Positions 16,437 through 26,026 of a stretch of 46,435 nucleotides of DNA are shown in pieces; the first letter of the stretch is position 1; each line of letters opens with the position of its first letter. The position numbers and the translations under genes are program-made. Below the pieces are notes generated by a model. It ran no database searches, was not told the DNA's origin, and worked only from the letters and a program-made list of their open reading frames with translations. Source of the DNA: Methylococcales bacterium (GTDB lineage Bacteria; Pseudomonadota; Gammaproteobacteria; Methylococcales; Methylomonadaceae); assembly GCA_030693155.1 (NCBI GenBank), contig JAUYBJ010000077.1, positions 1-46,435 of the forward strand, read 5' to 3'.

Positions 16437-17075
16437 ATGAAAACCTTAAACAAAGAAATGCAAGCCGCCATTACCCCTGCGATGGCGTTATCCTTGTTAA
16501 AAGAAGGCAATAAACGCTTCGTCAATAATTTAAAAGTTAATCGTAATCTGCTGGAACAAGCCAATGAAACCTCCGATGGGCAACATCCGTTTGCCGTCAT
16601 TTTAAGCTGTATCGATTCGCGTACGTCGGTGGAACTGATTTTTGATCAAGGCTTGGGCGATGTTTTTAGTATCCGTATTGCAGGCAACATTATCAATGAA
16701 GATATTTTAGGTAGCATGGAATTCGGTTGTAAAGTAGCAGGGTCTAAAATTATCGTGGTACTAGGACACAGTAAATGCGGTGCGATAAAAGGCGCGTGCG
16801 ATCATGTGGAAATGGGAAATTTGACTGCATTGTTAAGCAAAATACAGCCTGCTGTTTATGATGAAAAAACCATCACTGAAAATCGCAATTCAGATAACAG
16901 TGACTTCGTGGAAAAAGTGGCTACTATTAATGTCAAAAGAACCGTACACGCCATTATGGAACGCAGCCCGATTTTAAAAGAAATGATTGAAGCAGGCACG
17001 ATAGGTATTGTGGGTGGTACTCACAATATAACAACGGGTGAAGTCAGTTTTTATGATGACACCTGCGTAATCTGA
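16437..17075 (+). CDS. beta-class carbonic anhydrase
   Basis: 212 residues; reversibly hydrates CO2 to bicarbonate with a zinc centre. Zinc ligands are Cys58 (in SCIDSR), His111 and Cys114 (GHSKCGAIKGA), and the Asp60-Arg62 dyad is present. The motif 'SCIDSRTSVELIFDQGLGDVF...RIAGN' is the classical beta-CA block. No signal peptide is visible, so it is cytoplasmic. It supplies bicarbonate for carboxylases and pH balance. It is divergent from a TetR regulator, an unusual arrangement that suggests induction by an effector. A small membrane protein gene follows by about 50 bases and may be co-transcribed. Confidence 0.92.
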   Translation: MKTLNKEMQAAITPAMALSLLKEGNKRFVNNLKVNRNLLEQANETSDGQHPFAVILSCIDSRTSVELIFDQGLGDVFSIRIAGNIINEDILGSMEFGCKVAGSKIIVVLGHSKCGAIKGACDHVEMGNLTALLSKIQPAVYDEKTITENRNSDNSDFVEKVATINVKRTVHAIMERSPILKEMIEAGTIGIVGGTHNITTGEVSFYDDTCVI

Positions 17076-17123
17076 CCACATGGTCGAAACCCTCCAACGT
17101 AAATAAATTTGAGAGTCTATATT

Positions 17124-17528
17124 ATGTCAGCCCAATTTTTTGCACATCTGAAAGCCCTTTGTTACCAGCACAAAAAAACAACGTGTTACATAGGTGCATT
17201 TTTTATTCTGCTGTTATTTGGTGATACTTTGTTAGCGCTTATCGGACATTGTCTACATTTATTACTGGAAGTGATTGAGTCTGCGCTGGAGCATTTTCTG
17301 GAAGCGGCTTTTGGTTTTTCAGCCCGACAAGCACAAGTTACCCTGTTTTATAGTTTTTGTATCCTGATGGGCTATTTGACATGGTATGTTGCTCGCAAAG
17401 TCTATTTTGCTGCTCTGCGCGGCTATGAAATGGCGCAAGCATTCTACCGTACACCTAGGGTCAAAGCATGGATTAAAGCAATACTGATGTTTGGCGCGTT
17501 AGGCACAACCGTTTATATTTTTTCTTAA
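17124..17528 (+). CDS. small multi-span membrane protein, hypothetical
   Basis: 134 residues from the ATG at 17124; a TTG at 17109 would add five residues but is less likely. Three hydrophobic segments are visible: about 22-45, 73-92 and 112-132. The middle contains amphipathic HLLLEVIESALEHFLEAAFG, and the rest is basic. I recognise no family. It lies about 50 bases after the carbonic anhydrase on the same strand, so an operon is plausible and a link to CO2/bicarbonate is possible. A hairpin follows directly after it, before nadE. Confidence 0.55.
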   Translation: MSAQFFAHLKALCYQHKKTTCYIGAFFILLLFGDTLLALIGHCLHLLLEVIESALEHFLEAAFGFSARQAQVTLFYSFCILMGYLTWYVARKVYFAALRGYEMAQAFYRTPRVKAWIKAILMFGALGTTVYIFS

Positions 17529-17543
17529 TTGCTGACGCGCTTA

Positions 17544-17584
17544 GGTTACACTTAAATAAGTCACCACTCTTATTTTAAGTAACC
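17544..17584 (+). promoter_or_regulatory. long hairpin just before nadE start
   Basis: GGTTACACTTAAATAAG (17544-17560) can pair imperfectly with CTTATTTTAAGTAACC (17569-17584). The stem ends three bases before the nadE ATG, so it covers the ribosome binding region. It may terminate the preceding gene or modulate nadE translation. Confidence 0.45.
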
Positions 17585-17587
17585 TTT

Positions 17588-19198
17588 ATGTCATCACTAA
17601 AAATCGCTATTGCTCAAATCAATTTTTTAGTCGGCAACATTGCCGCCAATGTCCAGCACATCATCAATACGGCACACGCTGCGCGTGAGATGGGTGCGGA
17701 CATTGTCCTATTCCCTGAACTGACCGTGACAGGTTATCCCGCAGAAGATTTATTACTCCGTAAAGACTTTATCGCCGCTGCCAATAACGCCATTTATAAC
17801 CTCGCCGAACAGGTAAAAGACATTGCCATCGTCGTAGGTTTTCCTGAATACGATGGCGAACACCTGTACAACAGTGCGGTCGTACTGCATCAAGGCGTGA
17901 CACTCGCAACTTATCGTAAACAAGCCCTGCCCAATTACGGCGTATTTGACGAACAACGCTATTTTGCTGAAGGCACACAGCCCTGTGTATTTGAATTTAA
18001 CGGCACGTTTATCGGACTGACTATCTGCGAAGATGTCTGGCAAGGCGGCATTATTACCGCTACCAAACAGGCAGGTGCGGAGCTGTTATTAACGCTGAAT
18101 GCTTCGCCCTTCAATGCAGGCAAAGTTAACCAACGTGAAGCAGTTATTTGTGCGCAAATCAAAGCCGCGCAAATTCCGTTGGTGTATGTCAATCAAATCG
18201 GCGGTCAGGATGAGCTGATTTTTGACGGTGCGTCATTTGTCGCTGATACTGACGGCGAGATTGTCTTTAGAGCCGCCGAATTTCAAGAGCAACTCAGTGT
18301 CATTGAATTTCAGGATGGACTGCCTGTTCCCAGTCATTGTGCGCCGCAATACCAAGAAACGGCAGGCGTGTATCAAGCCTTAGTGCTGGGCGTTAAAGAT
18401 TATGTGCGTAAAAACGGTTTTTCTGGCGCGATTTTAGGCTTATCAGGTGGCATTGATTCGGCGTTGGTGTTAGCGTTAGCTGTTGACGCGCTGGGTGCGG
18501 ATAAAGTAGAAGTCGTGTTAATGCCATCGCGCTACACGCAAGACATGAGCAATGAAGATGCCGTATTACAAGCCGATGCAATGGGTGTGCATTATCACAT
18601 CGTACCTATTGAACCTGCTGTGAATGCGTTCACAGGAATGTTGGCTGATATTTTTGCAGGCACAAAAAAAGATACCACCGAAGAAAATATTCAGGCGCGT
18701 TGTCGTGGCGTAATTTTAATGGCAATGTCCAATAAGCAGGGCAGGTTACTGCTGACTACGGGCAATAAAAGTGAAATGAGCGTGGGTTATGCAACTTTAT
18801 ACGGCGATATGGCGGGCGGTTTTGCGCCGATTAAAGATGTGCCTAAATTGCTGGTGTATGCCCTTGCCAATTATCGCAACAGCTTGTCTGCCGTGATTCC
18901 AGAACGTGTCATTACCCGTCCTCCATCCGCTGAACTCGCACCCGATCAAGTCGATGCCGATTCACTGCCGCCTTATGAGATTTTAGATCCGATTTTAGAG
19001 CGTTATGTGGAGCAGGACCAATCTGCCGAGGAGATTATTGCCGCAGGTTTTAAACGCGAAGATGTGGCAAGGGCGATTAGTTTAGTGGATAGAAATGAAT
19101 ATAAACGTCGCCAGTCGCCGCCCTGTATTCGTATTACCAGCAGAGCGTTTGGGCGCGATAGACGTTATCCGATTACCTCAGGATATAGAGGCATTTAA
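17588..19198 (+). CDS. nadE: glutamine-dependent NAD+ synthetase
   Basis: 536 residues; last step of NAD synthesis, amidating deamido-NAD with ATP and glutamine. The N-terminal nitrilase-type glutaminase (1-265) has triad Glu44 (FPELTVTGYP), Lys111 (YRKQALPNYG) and Cys147 (LTICEDVWQ). The C-terminal synthetase (270-536) has the ATP P-loop SGGIDS at 286-291 and TTGNKSEMSVGYATLYGDM. It belongs to the long two-domain form. It is convergent with thyA, separated by a hairpin at 19203. The start has no clear Shine-Dalgarno, and a hairpin covers the region before it. Confidence 0.95.
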   Translation: MSSLKIAIAQINFLVGNIAANVQHIINTAHAAREMGADIVLFPELTVTGYPAEDLLLRKDFIAAANNAIYNLAEQVKDIAIVVGFPEYDGEHLYNSAVVLHQGVTLATYRKQALPNYGVFDEQRYFAEGTQPCVFEFNGTFIGLTICEDVWQGGIITATKQAGAELLLTLNASPFNAGKVNQREAVICAQIKAAQIPLVYVNQIGGQDELIFDGASFVADTDGEIVFRAAEFQEQLSVIEFQDGLPVPSHCAPQYQETAGVYQALVLGVKDYVRKNGFSGAILGLSGGIDSALVLALAVDALGADKVEVVLMPSRYTQDMSNEDAVLQADAMGVHYHIVPIEPAVNAFTGMLADIFAGTKKDTTEENIQARCRGVILMAMSNKQGRLLLTTGNKSEMSVGYATLYGDMAGGFAPIKDVPKLLVYALANYRNSLSAVIPERVITRPPSAELAPDQVDADSLPPYEILDPILERYVEQDQSAEEIIAAGFKREDVARAISLVDRNEYKRRQSPPCIRITSRAFGRDRRYPITSGYRGI

Positions 19199-19202
19199 GT
19201 GG

Positions 19203-19230
19203 CGGAGTACAAATCTAGGTTTGTACTCCG
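19203..19230. terminator. bidirectional terminator-like hairpin
   Basis: Perfect 11-base arms (CGGAGTACAAA / TTTGTACTCCG) with a 6-base loop, starting 5 bases after the nadE stop and before the convergent thyA end. Confidence 0.7.
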
Positions 19231-19240
19231 TACTACTATT

Positions 19241-20077
19241 TTAAATTGAAATTGCGGCGGTTATAGCAGGATGCGGCTCATAACCAACTATTTCAAAATC
19301 GTCAAACTGGTAGTCAAAAATAGAATCAGGTTTGCGTTTTAATACCAAGGTTGGCAAGTCGTGCGGCGTGCGTGACAGTTGTAGCTTCGCTTGTTCTAAG
19401 TGATTGTTGTACAAGTGTAAATCACCAAAGCTGTGGACGATGTCGCCTACATCTAGGTCGCATTGTTGCGCGACGATGTGGGTTAAGAAAGCCAAAGATG
19501 CCGTATTGTACGGTACGCCCAGAAAACAATCAGCGGAGCGTTGGGTAAGCATACAACTGAGTTTACCGTTAGCGACCCAAAACTGGTACATGACGTGACA
19601 GGGCGCGAGTGCCATTTTACCTGCGGCGATATTTTCGGCGGCGGTTTTGCGCTCATCGGGCAGGTAGTTGACGTGCCATGCGTTGATGATGTGGCGGCGG
19701 CTGTTGGGATTAGCTTTTATACCTGCTATTAACTCAGCGACTTGGTCGATAACTTGACCATCTTCACCGCGCCACGCGCGCCATTGTGCGCCGTAAATCG
19801 GCCCTAGTTCGCCTGTGTCAGTCGCCCATTCATCCCATATCGTTACGCCGTATTCATTCAAATAGCGCGTGTTGGTACCACCTTGTAAAAACCACAGCAA
19901 TTCATGAATAATGGATTTGATGTGCAGTTTTTTGGTGGTGAGTAACGGAAATCCTGTGCTTAAATCATGACGATACATCCGTCCGAAGACGGATAATGTG
20001 CCTGTGCCTGTGCGGTCGCCTTTTTGTACGCCATTGGTAAGAATGTCGTTTAACAGGCCGAGGTAGTGTGCCGCCAT
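19241..20077 (-). CDS. thyA: thymidylate synthase
   Basis: 278 residues; methylates dUMP to dTMP with methylene-tetrahydrofolate. I choose the ATG at 20077, which overlaps the lgt stop as TAATG; the longer reading from 20170 runs into lgt. Visible features are [12 protein letters not shown] at the N-terminus, the catalytic Cys160 in [25 protein letters not shown] and the C-terminal [15 protein letters not shown]. Compared with the 264-residue E. coli enzyme there is a short extra stretch at 139-153 ([15 protein letters not shown]), as found in several bacterial ThyA. It is translationally coupled to lgt, the usual gammaproteobacterial order. Confidence 0.95.
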   Translation of the reverse strand: MAAHYLGLLNDILTNGVQKGDRTGTGTLSVFGRMYRHDLSTGFPLLTTKKLHIKSIIHELLWFLQGGTNTRYLNEYGVTIWDEWATDTGELGPIYGAQWRAWRGEDGQVIDQVAELIAGIKANPNSRRHIINAWHVNYLPDERKTAAENIAAGKMALAPCHVMYQFWVANGKLSCMLTQRSADCFLGVPYNTASLAFLTHIVAQQCDLDVGDIVHSFGDLHLYNNHLEQAKLQLSRTPHDLPTLVLKRKPDSIFDYQFDDFEIVGYEPHPAITAAISI

Positions 20078-20865
20078 TATGCTTTCTCGGCTCGATGATA
20101 AGCAAAATAAACCATTAACGCGCCGATGATAATCATGGGGGTAGAGAGTATTTGCCCCATCGTTACCCAATCAAGTGCCAGATAACCCAGATGTGCGTCA
20201 GGCATACGGAAAAATTCGACAAAAAAGCGAAAACAGCCGTACAGCAATACGGCTAAGCCAGTTGCCGCCATAGTGGGGCGTGGTTTGCTGGTATAAATCC
20301 ACATAATGACAAACAATACCAGACCTTCTAAAAAGGCTTCGTAGAGTTGGGAGGGGTGACGTGCGAATTCACCACCTGTGGGAAATACCATCGCCCACGG
20401 TACGTCAGTCGTTCTGCCCCACAATTCACCATTAATAAAATTGCCGATACGCCCTGCACCTAAACCGATGGGCGCAAGCGGAGCAATAATATCGGTGAGC
20501 TGCATGACGGTGCAGTTTTGCTTTTTCGCAAACCACCACATGGCAACAAACACACCCAGCATTCCGCCATGAAACGACATACCGCCTTGCCAGATTTTGA
20601 ATAATATCAGCGGGTTGTCGATAAACGCGCTGAAGTTATAAAACAGAATGTAGCCAATACGACCGCCGAGAATTACACCTATCGCGCCGTAAGTCACGAG
20701 GTCTTCAATGGCTTCGGGTTTAATGACAGACCACGGCTGTGCGGCGCGGCGTTGTCCTAAAAACCAGACGGCGGCAAAACCGATGAGGTACATGATGCCG
20801 TACCAGTGAATTTTGACAGGCCCAAGGGCGATGAGTACGGGGTCGATATTAGGGTAACTTAGCAT
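20077..20865 (-). CDS. lgt: prolipoprotein diacylglyceryl transferase
   Basis: 262 residues, integral inner-membrane enzyme that attaches diacylglycerol to the lipobox cysteine of prolipoproteins, several of which are encoded in this window. Seven hydrophobic segments are visible. The signature [14 protein letters not shown] is at about 138-151, and the essential region around [12 protein letters not shown] is present; the N-terminal YGIMYLIGF contains the conserved Tyr. The length is normal. The stop is shared with the thyA start. It is preceded 29 bases upstream by the DedA-like gene on the same strand. Confidence 0.95.
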   Translation of the reverse strand: MLSYPNIDPVLIALGPVKIHWYGIMYLIGFAAVWFLGQRRAAQPWSVIKPEAIEDLVTYGAIGVILGGRIGYILFYNFSAFIDNPLILFKIWQGGMSFHGGMLGVFVAMWWFAKKQNCTVMQLTDIIAPLAPIGLGAGRIGNFINGELWGRTTDVPWAMVFPTGGEFARHPSQLYEAFLEGLVLFVIMWIYTSKPRPTMAATGLAVLLYGCFRFFVEFFRMPDAHLGYLALDWVTMGQILSTPMIIIGALMVYFAYHRAEKA

Positions 20866-20894
20866 GAGTAATGGTTATAAAATGAAAAACAGGG

Positions 20895-21509
20895 CTATTG
20901 TAATTTATCCAGCGTTTGTTTGGTATGGTGTTTGTGTATGCGAGTGCTGATAACACGAAAGCCCATAACCAATACAAATAAACCCAATATAATGAGCATG
21001 GCTTGGTGTATGCCTGCGGCAATTGCGTCTTCGCCCTCTGGTACATTCGCCACTAAACCGCCGAACAGATAACCGATATTAGAAAATGCGACTGCCCATA
21101 CGAACGCGGCGACCGCATTCCAAAAGGCAAATTTTTGCCATGATAGGTGGCTCATGCCAATGGCGATACTGCTGACATTGCGTATGCCATACATGAAACG
21201 GTAAGAGAGAATAAAGCCGACCGCGTGTTTTTCCAGCCAGATAATAGCAAGGTTGACACCTGATTCCAGTTTAGGAAAATGATGCAGTACCCGTGAGCCG
21301 TGAAGACGACCCAGCCAGAAACAGATTTGATCGCCTAATAAGCTACCCAGTCCGACGGCAACAATGAGTTGGTAGAGGTTCAGATAGCCGCGCTGTGCGG
21401 CGAGACCTGCAAAAATAACGAAAGTTTCGCCTTCCAGTGCAGCCCAGAAAAAGGCGATAAGGTAAATCCAGTCGCCGTAATTTTGAATCAGTGTGTTGAT
21501 TTCGTTCAT
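20895..21509 (-). CDS. DedA/SNARE-associated family membrane protein
   Basis: 204 residues of the DedA family, putative polyprenyl-phosphate or phospholipid flippases. Hydrophobic segments are interrupted by the reentrant region. The conserved patterns EGETFVIFAGLAAQRG and LGDQICFWLGR are present, followed by FLSYRFMYGIRNVSSIAIGMSHLSWQ, which resembles the family's 'F-x-R-(F/I)-x-x-x-R' amphipathic helix. The C-terminus is basic and rich in His/Lys. It lies on the same strand as the methyltransferase (37 bases) and lgt (29 bases). The physiological substrate is not visible from the sequence. Confidence 0.85.
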   Translation of the reverse strand: MNEINTLIQNYGDWIYLIAFFWAALEGETFVIFAGLAAQRGYLNLYQLIVAVGLGSLLGDQICFWLGRLHGSRVLHHFPKLESGVNLAIIWLEKHAVGFILSYRFMYGIRNVSSIAIGMSHLSWQKFAFWNAVAAFVWAVAFSNIGYLFGGLVANVPEGEDAIAAGIHQAMLIILGLFVLVMGFRVISTRIHKHHTKQTLDKLQ

Positions 21510-21546
21510 GTTTTAATGCACTCCCAATGGGTGGATTCAGTTGTTT

Positions 21547-22218
21547 TTATACACATTGGGCGCGAATGACCCACTGAAATACGGACAAATTTTCTTTGAC
21601 TTGTTCTGGCGTTAATCCAAAAGGCGATGCTAAAGAAGTAAAGACACTCATCGCTTGTTCTGTTTCATCAGGTGCAAAAATACGCGGAGTCGATATTTCA
21701 ACTTGCCAACCTGTATTTTGGAAAAGTTCAATCATGGTTTTTTTAGTGAAAAATCGAAGATGTGTTCTATCCAACAGTCCAAAATCTGAATAATTCCATT
21801 CGCCATGAATTAAACCTGCCAAAATAGTCCAATGGCTGACATTAGGAATACAGACCACGCAACATCCATTTGATGACATTATTTTTCTGAATTTGATAAG
21901 AATGCCCCAAGGATCTATTAAATGCTCCAATACATCAGAAAGAATCAGCACATCAATTTTATTTTCGTCTAAATTTTTTTCTAATTCGGAAAACACCTCA
22001 GGTTTTTCAATATCTCCAGTGATAACACACTCTATTCGTGTTGCGGCTTTTCGGGCAGCTTCTTCAGACAGTTCCACCGCTAAATAGCGCACGTTAGGAT
22101 TGATGGTACGATACATTTCAGCCAGTCGTCCTGTGTTACAACCAATTTCTACAATAGTGTGTGCTTCTTTAGGAATGATAGATAGAAAATCATCGCTTAC
22201 ACTTTCTTTATAAATCAT
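21547..22218 (-). CDS. class I SAM-dependent methyltransferase
   Basis: 223 residues. Rossmann-like SAM-binding motif I is VEIGCNTGRLAEMY, acidic motif II is LAVELSEEAA, then GDIEK and the motif post-II VLILSDVLEHLIDPWGIL. The LEHLIDPWGIL and NVSHWTIL patterns are typical of Methyltransf_11/23 enzymes often found in glycan or lipid loci. The target is unknown. The gene lies between dedA-like and sucD on the same strand; the gap to sucD is only 22 bases, so it may ride on the sucCD transcript. Confidence 0.8.
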   Translation of the reverse strand: MIYKESVSDDFLSIIPKEAHTIVEIGCNTGRLAEMYRTINPNVRYLAVELSEEAARKAATRIECVITGDIEKPEVFSELEKNLDENKIDVLILSDVLEHLIDPWGILIKFRKIMSSNGCCVVCIPNVSHWTILAGLIHGEWNYSDFGLLDRTHLRFFTKKTMIELFQNTGWQVEISTPRIFAPDETEQAMSVFTSLASPFGLTPEQVKENLSVFQWVIRAQCV

Positions 22219-22240
22219 TATTTATGCCTGATGGGACGAG

Positions 22241-23107
22241 CTAAAAACACCGTTTCATTGCCACACCAATCTCGGTAGGTGAGTTGACCACTTCGATGTT
22301 GGCAGCTTTAAGGGCGGCAATTTTACCTGCTGCCGTGCCTTTGCCGCCTGTCACTATTGCGCCCGCGTGTCCCATGCGTTTACCCGCAGGTGCGGTTTGT
22401 CCTGCAATATAGGCTATCACAGGTTTTGTGACATGAGCTTTAATATACTCGGCGGCATCTTCTTCTTCGCCGCCGCCGATTTCACCGACCATGATGATGC
22501 CTTTAGTTTGCTCATCCGCTTGAAAGCGACTGAGGACATCAACAAACGTCATACCGTGAATCGGGTCGCCGCCGATGCCGACGCAAGTGCTTTGCCCCAA
22601 GCCTTGTTGGGTGGTTTGATGCACCGACTCATAAGTCAACGTTCCAGAACGCGAGACGATGCCGATAGAACCTGCAAGGTGAATTTTAGCGGGCATGATG
22701 CCGATTTTGCATTCATCGGGGGTGATGATGCCAGGGCAGTTAGGGCCGATAAGTAACGCGCCTGTGCCTGCCATTGCTGCCTTGACGCGCAACATTTGTA
22801 ATGTCGGGATGCCTTCGGTAATACAGACGATGAGTTGAATGCCTGCATCGACGGCTTCTAAAATGGCATCGGCGGCATAAAACGGCGGTACATAAATAAC
22901 GCTGGCAGTCGCGCCTGTGCTGTTCACTGCATCCTGTACGGTGTTGAATACCGGCAAACCTAAATGGGTTTCACCACCGCGTTCAGGCGTTACGCCGCCG
23001 ACTAATTGTGTGCCGTAAGCGAGTGCCTGTTCGGAGTGGTATGTGCCTTGTTTGCCTGTGAAACCCTGACAGATTACTTTGGTGTCTTTGTTGATTAAAA
23101 TGCTCAT
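22241..23107 (-). CDS. sucD: succinyl-CoA ligase alpha subunit
   Basis: 288 residues; with SucC converts succinyl-CoA, ADP (or GDP) and phosphate to succinate, CoA and ATP in the TCA cycle. The CoA-binding N-terminal half has [15 protein letters not shown], and [10 protein letters not shown] is conserved. The catalytic phosphohistidine is His247 in RMGHAGAIV. The stop region and internal motifs match SucD rather than the malate-thiokinase relative MtkB. The start ATG overlaps the sucC stop by four bases (translation coupling). Confidence 0.94.
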   Translation of the reverse strand: MSILINKDTKVICQGFTGKQGTYHSEQALAYGTQLVGGVTPERGGETHLGLPVFNTVQDAVNSTGATASVIYVPPFYAADAILEAVDAGIQLIVCITEGIPTLQMLRVKAAMAGTGALLIGPNCPGIITPDECKIGIMPAKIHLAGSIGIVSRSGTLTYESVHQTTQQGLGQSTCVGIGGDPIHGMTFVDVLSRFQADEQTKGIIMVGEIGGGEEEDAAEYIKAHVTKPVIAYIAGQTAPAGKRMGHAGAIVTGGKGTAAGKIAALKAANIEVVNSPTEIGVAMKRCF

Positions 23108-24273
23108 GCGACTGCCTTTGCTAATGCAACTACTTGCTCTGCGGCGTGGTTTAGATCTTCTGAAGCGTATAGATTCAGCCCTGTGCTCGTCAGTAACGCT
23201 CTGCCTTGTTCGACATTGGTGCCTTCTAAACGCACGACAACAGGAACAGTAACGTGTATTTGTTTCATCGCTTCCAAGATGCCTTGTGCGATAACGTCAC
23301 ATTTGACAATGCCGCCGAAAATATTGACCAATACCGCTTTAACGCTACCGTCTGAGAGAATCAATTTAAAGGCTTCGCAGACTTTTTCGACATTAGTACC
23401 GCCGCCGACATCCAGAAAGTTGGCAGGCAAGCCGCCTTTGAGTTTGACTAAATCCATGGTTGCCATTGCCAGACCTGCGCCGTTGACCATGCAGCCGATA
23501 TTGCCTTCCAGCGTGATGTAGTTAAGCCCGAATTGTTGCGCTTCGTTTTCTTTGTCGTCTTCCTGAGTCGGGTCTTTCATTGCCAGAATATCGGGATGAA
23601 TCGCGAGGGCGTTATCATCAAAATTAATTTTGGCATCCAGTGCCAGTAAATCGCCGCTGTCGGTTTCAATCAGGGGATTAATTTCGATTTGTGTGGCATC
23701 TTTGGCTAAAAACAGGCGATACATTCCAAACATGATTTTTTCTAAGGCTTTGAGTTGCGGCCCTTTCAATCCCAGTGTGTAAGCTACTTTACGGCAAATA
23801 TACGATTGTAAGCCTGCGGCGGGATGCACAGCGACCGAGATGATTTTCTCAGGTGTGTCATGCGCAACTGCTTCAATATCCATACCGCCTGCGGCGGAGG
23901 CAATAAACATCACCCGCTCAGTGGCGCGGTCAAGAATTAAACTTAAATATAATTCGCGCTTAATCGGGTAAATTTTTTCAATCAACAACGAGTTAATCGG
24001 TAAGCCCGCGCTGTCAGTTTGAATGGTGACAAGTCGTTTACCCAGTAATTCACGGCTGAAATCCATGACTTCTGCCAGATTTTTGGCGAGTTTTACACCG
24101 CCGACTTTACCTCTGCCACCCGCATGAACTTGGGCTTTAACGACCCAGCCGTCACCGTTCAAGGCACGCGCGGCGTGTTCTGCGCCTTCAGGTGTGTCGG
24201 CATATTTACCTTCAGGAATGGGAATGGCGTATTGCTGAAATAGATGTTTAGCCTGATATTCGTGGATATTCAT
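23104..24273 (-). CDS. sucC: succinyl-CoA ligase beta subunit
   Basis: 389 residues from the ATG at 24273, which has GGAG six bases upstream; a TTG at 24279 is a poorer alternative. ATP-grasp domain: [12 protein letters not shown] and [19 protein letters not shown] at the N-terminus. The nucleotide/phosphate site is [19 protein letters not shown] and the CoA-ligase domain has [18 protein letters not shown] and [13 protein letters not shown]. 'FGGIVKCD' favours succinate over malate ligase (MtkA has a different block). It is the first gene of the sucCD pair and divergent from pilS across 118 bases. Confidence 0.94.
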   Translation of the reverse strand: MNIHEYQAKHLFQQYAIPIPEGKYADTPEGAEHAARALNGDGWVVKAQVHAGGRGKVGGVKLAKNLAEVMDFSRELLGKRLVTIQTDSAGLPINSLLIEKIYPIKRELYLSLILDRATERVMFIASAAGGMDIEAVAHDTPEKIISVAVHPAAGLQSYICRKVAYTLGLKGPQLKALEKIMFGMYRLFLAKDATQIEINPLIETDSGDLLALDAKINFDDNALAIHPDILAMKDPTQEDDKENEAQQFGLNYITLEGNIGCMVNGAGLAMATMDLVKLKGGLPANFLDVGGGTNVEKVCEAFKLILSDGSVKAVLVNIFGGIVKCDVIAQGILEAMKQIHVTVPVVVRLEGTNVEQGRALLTSTGLNLYASEDLNHAAEQVVALAKAVA

Positions 24274-24391
24274 GTGCAACTCCTCGTGAACTGGTGGATT
24301 CCAGCGTTATGTTCTTATGTGTTTCTATTGATGTTATAATTAATGGCTTATTCTAACGAAGTCCCCGCAAAACGCTATCCCTAACGCATTG

Positions 24392-26026
24392 ATGATTGAA
24401 AATACTTCTGAGACTATTTATCCTTGCCCGCTTTCTAAAGGATATGGGATTCCTGCGCAACAGGCGTGGATATTATTGAAATTGTTTTTGGGTTATCGTC
24501 TTACCCTCGCCAGTCTGTTTATTGTGTTGTTTTATACCCAAAAAGGCTCAGCATTAATCAATATTCACCATAGCCCGTTATTTACCTATAGCAGCCAAAG
24601 TTATCTAGTGCTGTCAGTCATATCAGCTGTGTGTATTATCTGGAAATTGACGCGCTACACTATTCAGGCGCAGTTGCTGATTGTCACCGATATTCTTATT
24701 CTAACGCTGATTATGCACGCTTATGGCGGCGTGACCAGTGGCATGGGTATTTTGCTTGCGGTTTCTATTGCGTCGGGCGGGTTATTAATCGGCGGGCGTT
24801 GTGCGATGTTTTTTGCTGCGTTGGCAAGTCTGGCAGTGTTGGCTGAACAGTTGTATGCTGATTACATGAACAGTTTTGAAATAAGCTCTTATTCCTATGT
24901 GTATACGGGGATGCTGGGAGCGTCATTTTTCACTATTTCGTTGCTGTCTTTCGTATTGGCAAAACGCAGTGAGCAAATGCTACAGTTTGCAGATCAGCAA
25001 AAACAGGCTATTTCTAATCTGGAAGAGCTTAATCAGTATATTATTCAACATCTGCAATCAGGTATTATAATTACCGATCAGCAACAAATGATTCTTATAG
25101 CGAACGAAGCAGTGCTACGATTAACCAATTTAGTGACATTACCTACTAATCTGGGCGATATTTCTGAATATTTAGAACGGGGGTTTCAAACGTGGCTAAC
25201 CGATAACGAACAGAATCTGTTAGTGCTTCATGTATTGAACCAGTCTGATATTCATGTGCGTTTTATGCTGTTACCGACGCGCTATCAAGTGTTTTATATG
25301 GTTATCATTGAAGACGGTTCGTTTTATAATCAGCGTTTGCAGCAAAGCAAATTAGCCTCTTTGGGGCGATTAACCGCCAGTATCGCGCATGAAATACGCA
25401 ATCCGCTCAGTGCTATTAATCATGCAGGACAGTTATTATCAGAAAGCCCTGATTTATTGGCTCAAGATGTGCGTTTGACGCATATCATTAAAGCCAATGT
25501 CTCGCGTGTTAATCATATCATTGAAGATATTTTGCAACTGTCGCGCCGCAAAGATTCACGGCGCGAAAAAATAGAATTAAACAGCTGGTTAGATCATTAC
25601 TTACAAAATTTCACTCTTGAACAGGCACTGAGTGCGAGTAGCTTTCAGTTGATGACAACCGCAGAGCCTGTGTTTGTTTTTATTGACCCTAATCATCTAA
25701 AACAGATTATGGATAATCTGTGCCAGAATGCACTGAAATACGGTCAGCCAGAAACAGGCCCCATTACGGTGCAAACGGTGACCTTAAAACAGGCATCGTG
25801 TATTGATGTGATTGATAATGGCGCGGGTGTCAGTCGTGAAAATCTCAGCCATTTGTTTGAACCTTTTTTTACCACATCGACTAGCGGAACAGGTTTGGGG
25901 CTTTACATCTCAAAAGAATTAGCTGAGCTTAATCAGGCAAAATTGATTTATTATGTTACGGTCGAACAGAAGAGTTCTTTTCGGTTGTGTTTATTTAATG
26001 CGGACTATACTTTAATTGAAATATGA
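24392..26026 (+). CDS. pilS: PilS-like sensor histidine kinase
   Basis: 544 residues from the ATG at 24392; a TTG three bases upstream is possible. About six membrane helices occupy residues 28-190, then a PAS-like domain (about 212-310, with EELNQYIIQHLQSGIIITD). The kinase core has His333 in ASIAHEIRNPLSAINHAG, the N-box DNLCQNALKYG, DVIDNGAGVS and the G-box GTGLGLYIS. The six-helix plus PAS plan and the partner gene identify it as PilS, which in Pseudomonas senses pilin in the inner membrane. It overlaps pilR by four bases (ATGA). No pilin or pil assembly genes are in the window. Confidence 0.92.
   Translation: MIENTSETIYPCPLSKGYGIPAQQAWILLKLFLGYRLTLASLFIVLFYTQKGSALINIHHSPLFTYSSQSYLVLSVISAVCIIWKLTRYTIQAQLLIVTDILILTLIMHAYGGVTSGMGILLAVSIASGGLLIGGRCAMFFAALASLAVLAEQLYADYMNSFEISSYSYVYTGMLGASFFTISLLSFVLAKRSEQMLQFADQQKQAISNLEELNQYIIQHLQSGIIITDQQQMILIANEAVLRLTNLVTLPTNLGDISEYLERGFQTWLTDNEQNLLVLHVLNQSDIHVRFMLLPTRYQVFYMVIIEDGSFYNQRLQQSKLASLGRLTASIAHEIRNPLSAINHAGQLLSESPDLLAQDVRLTHIIKANVSRVNHIIEDILQLSRRKDSRREKIELNSWLDHYLQNFTLEQALSASSFQLMTTAEPVFVFIDPNHLKQIMDNLCQNALKYGQPETGPITVQTVTLKQASCIDVIDNGAGVSRENLSHLFEPFFTTSTSGTGLGLYISKELAELNQAKLIYYVTVEQKSSFRLCLFNADYTLIEI

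Noticed and set aside
20078-20170. N-terminal extension of thyA into lgt
   Set aside because: Family alignment starts at [10 protein letters not shown], and TAATG coupling with lgt explains the start at 20077.
22241-24273. Malate thiokinase (mtkAB) instead of sucCD
   Set aside because: The blocks FGGIVKCD and the phosphohistidine region match succinyl-CoA ligase; serine-cycle neighbours are absent.
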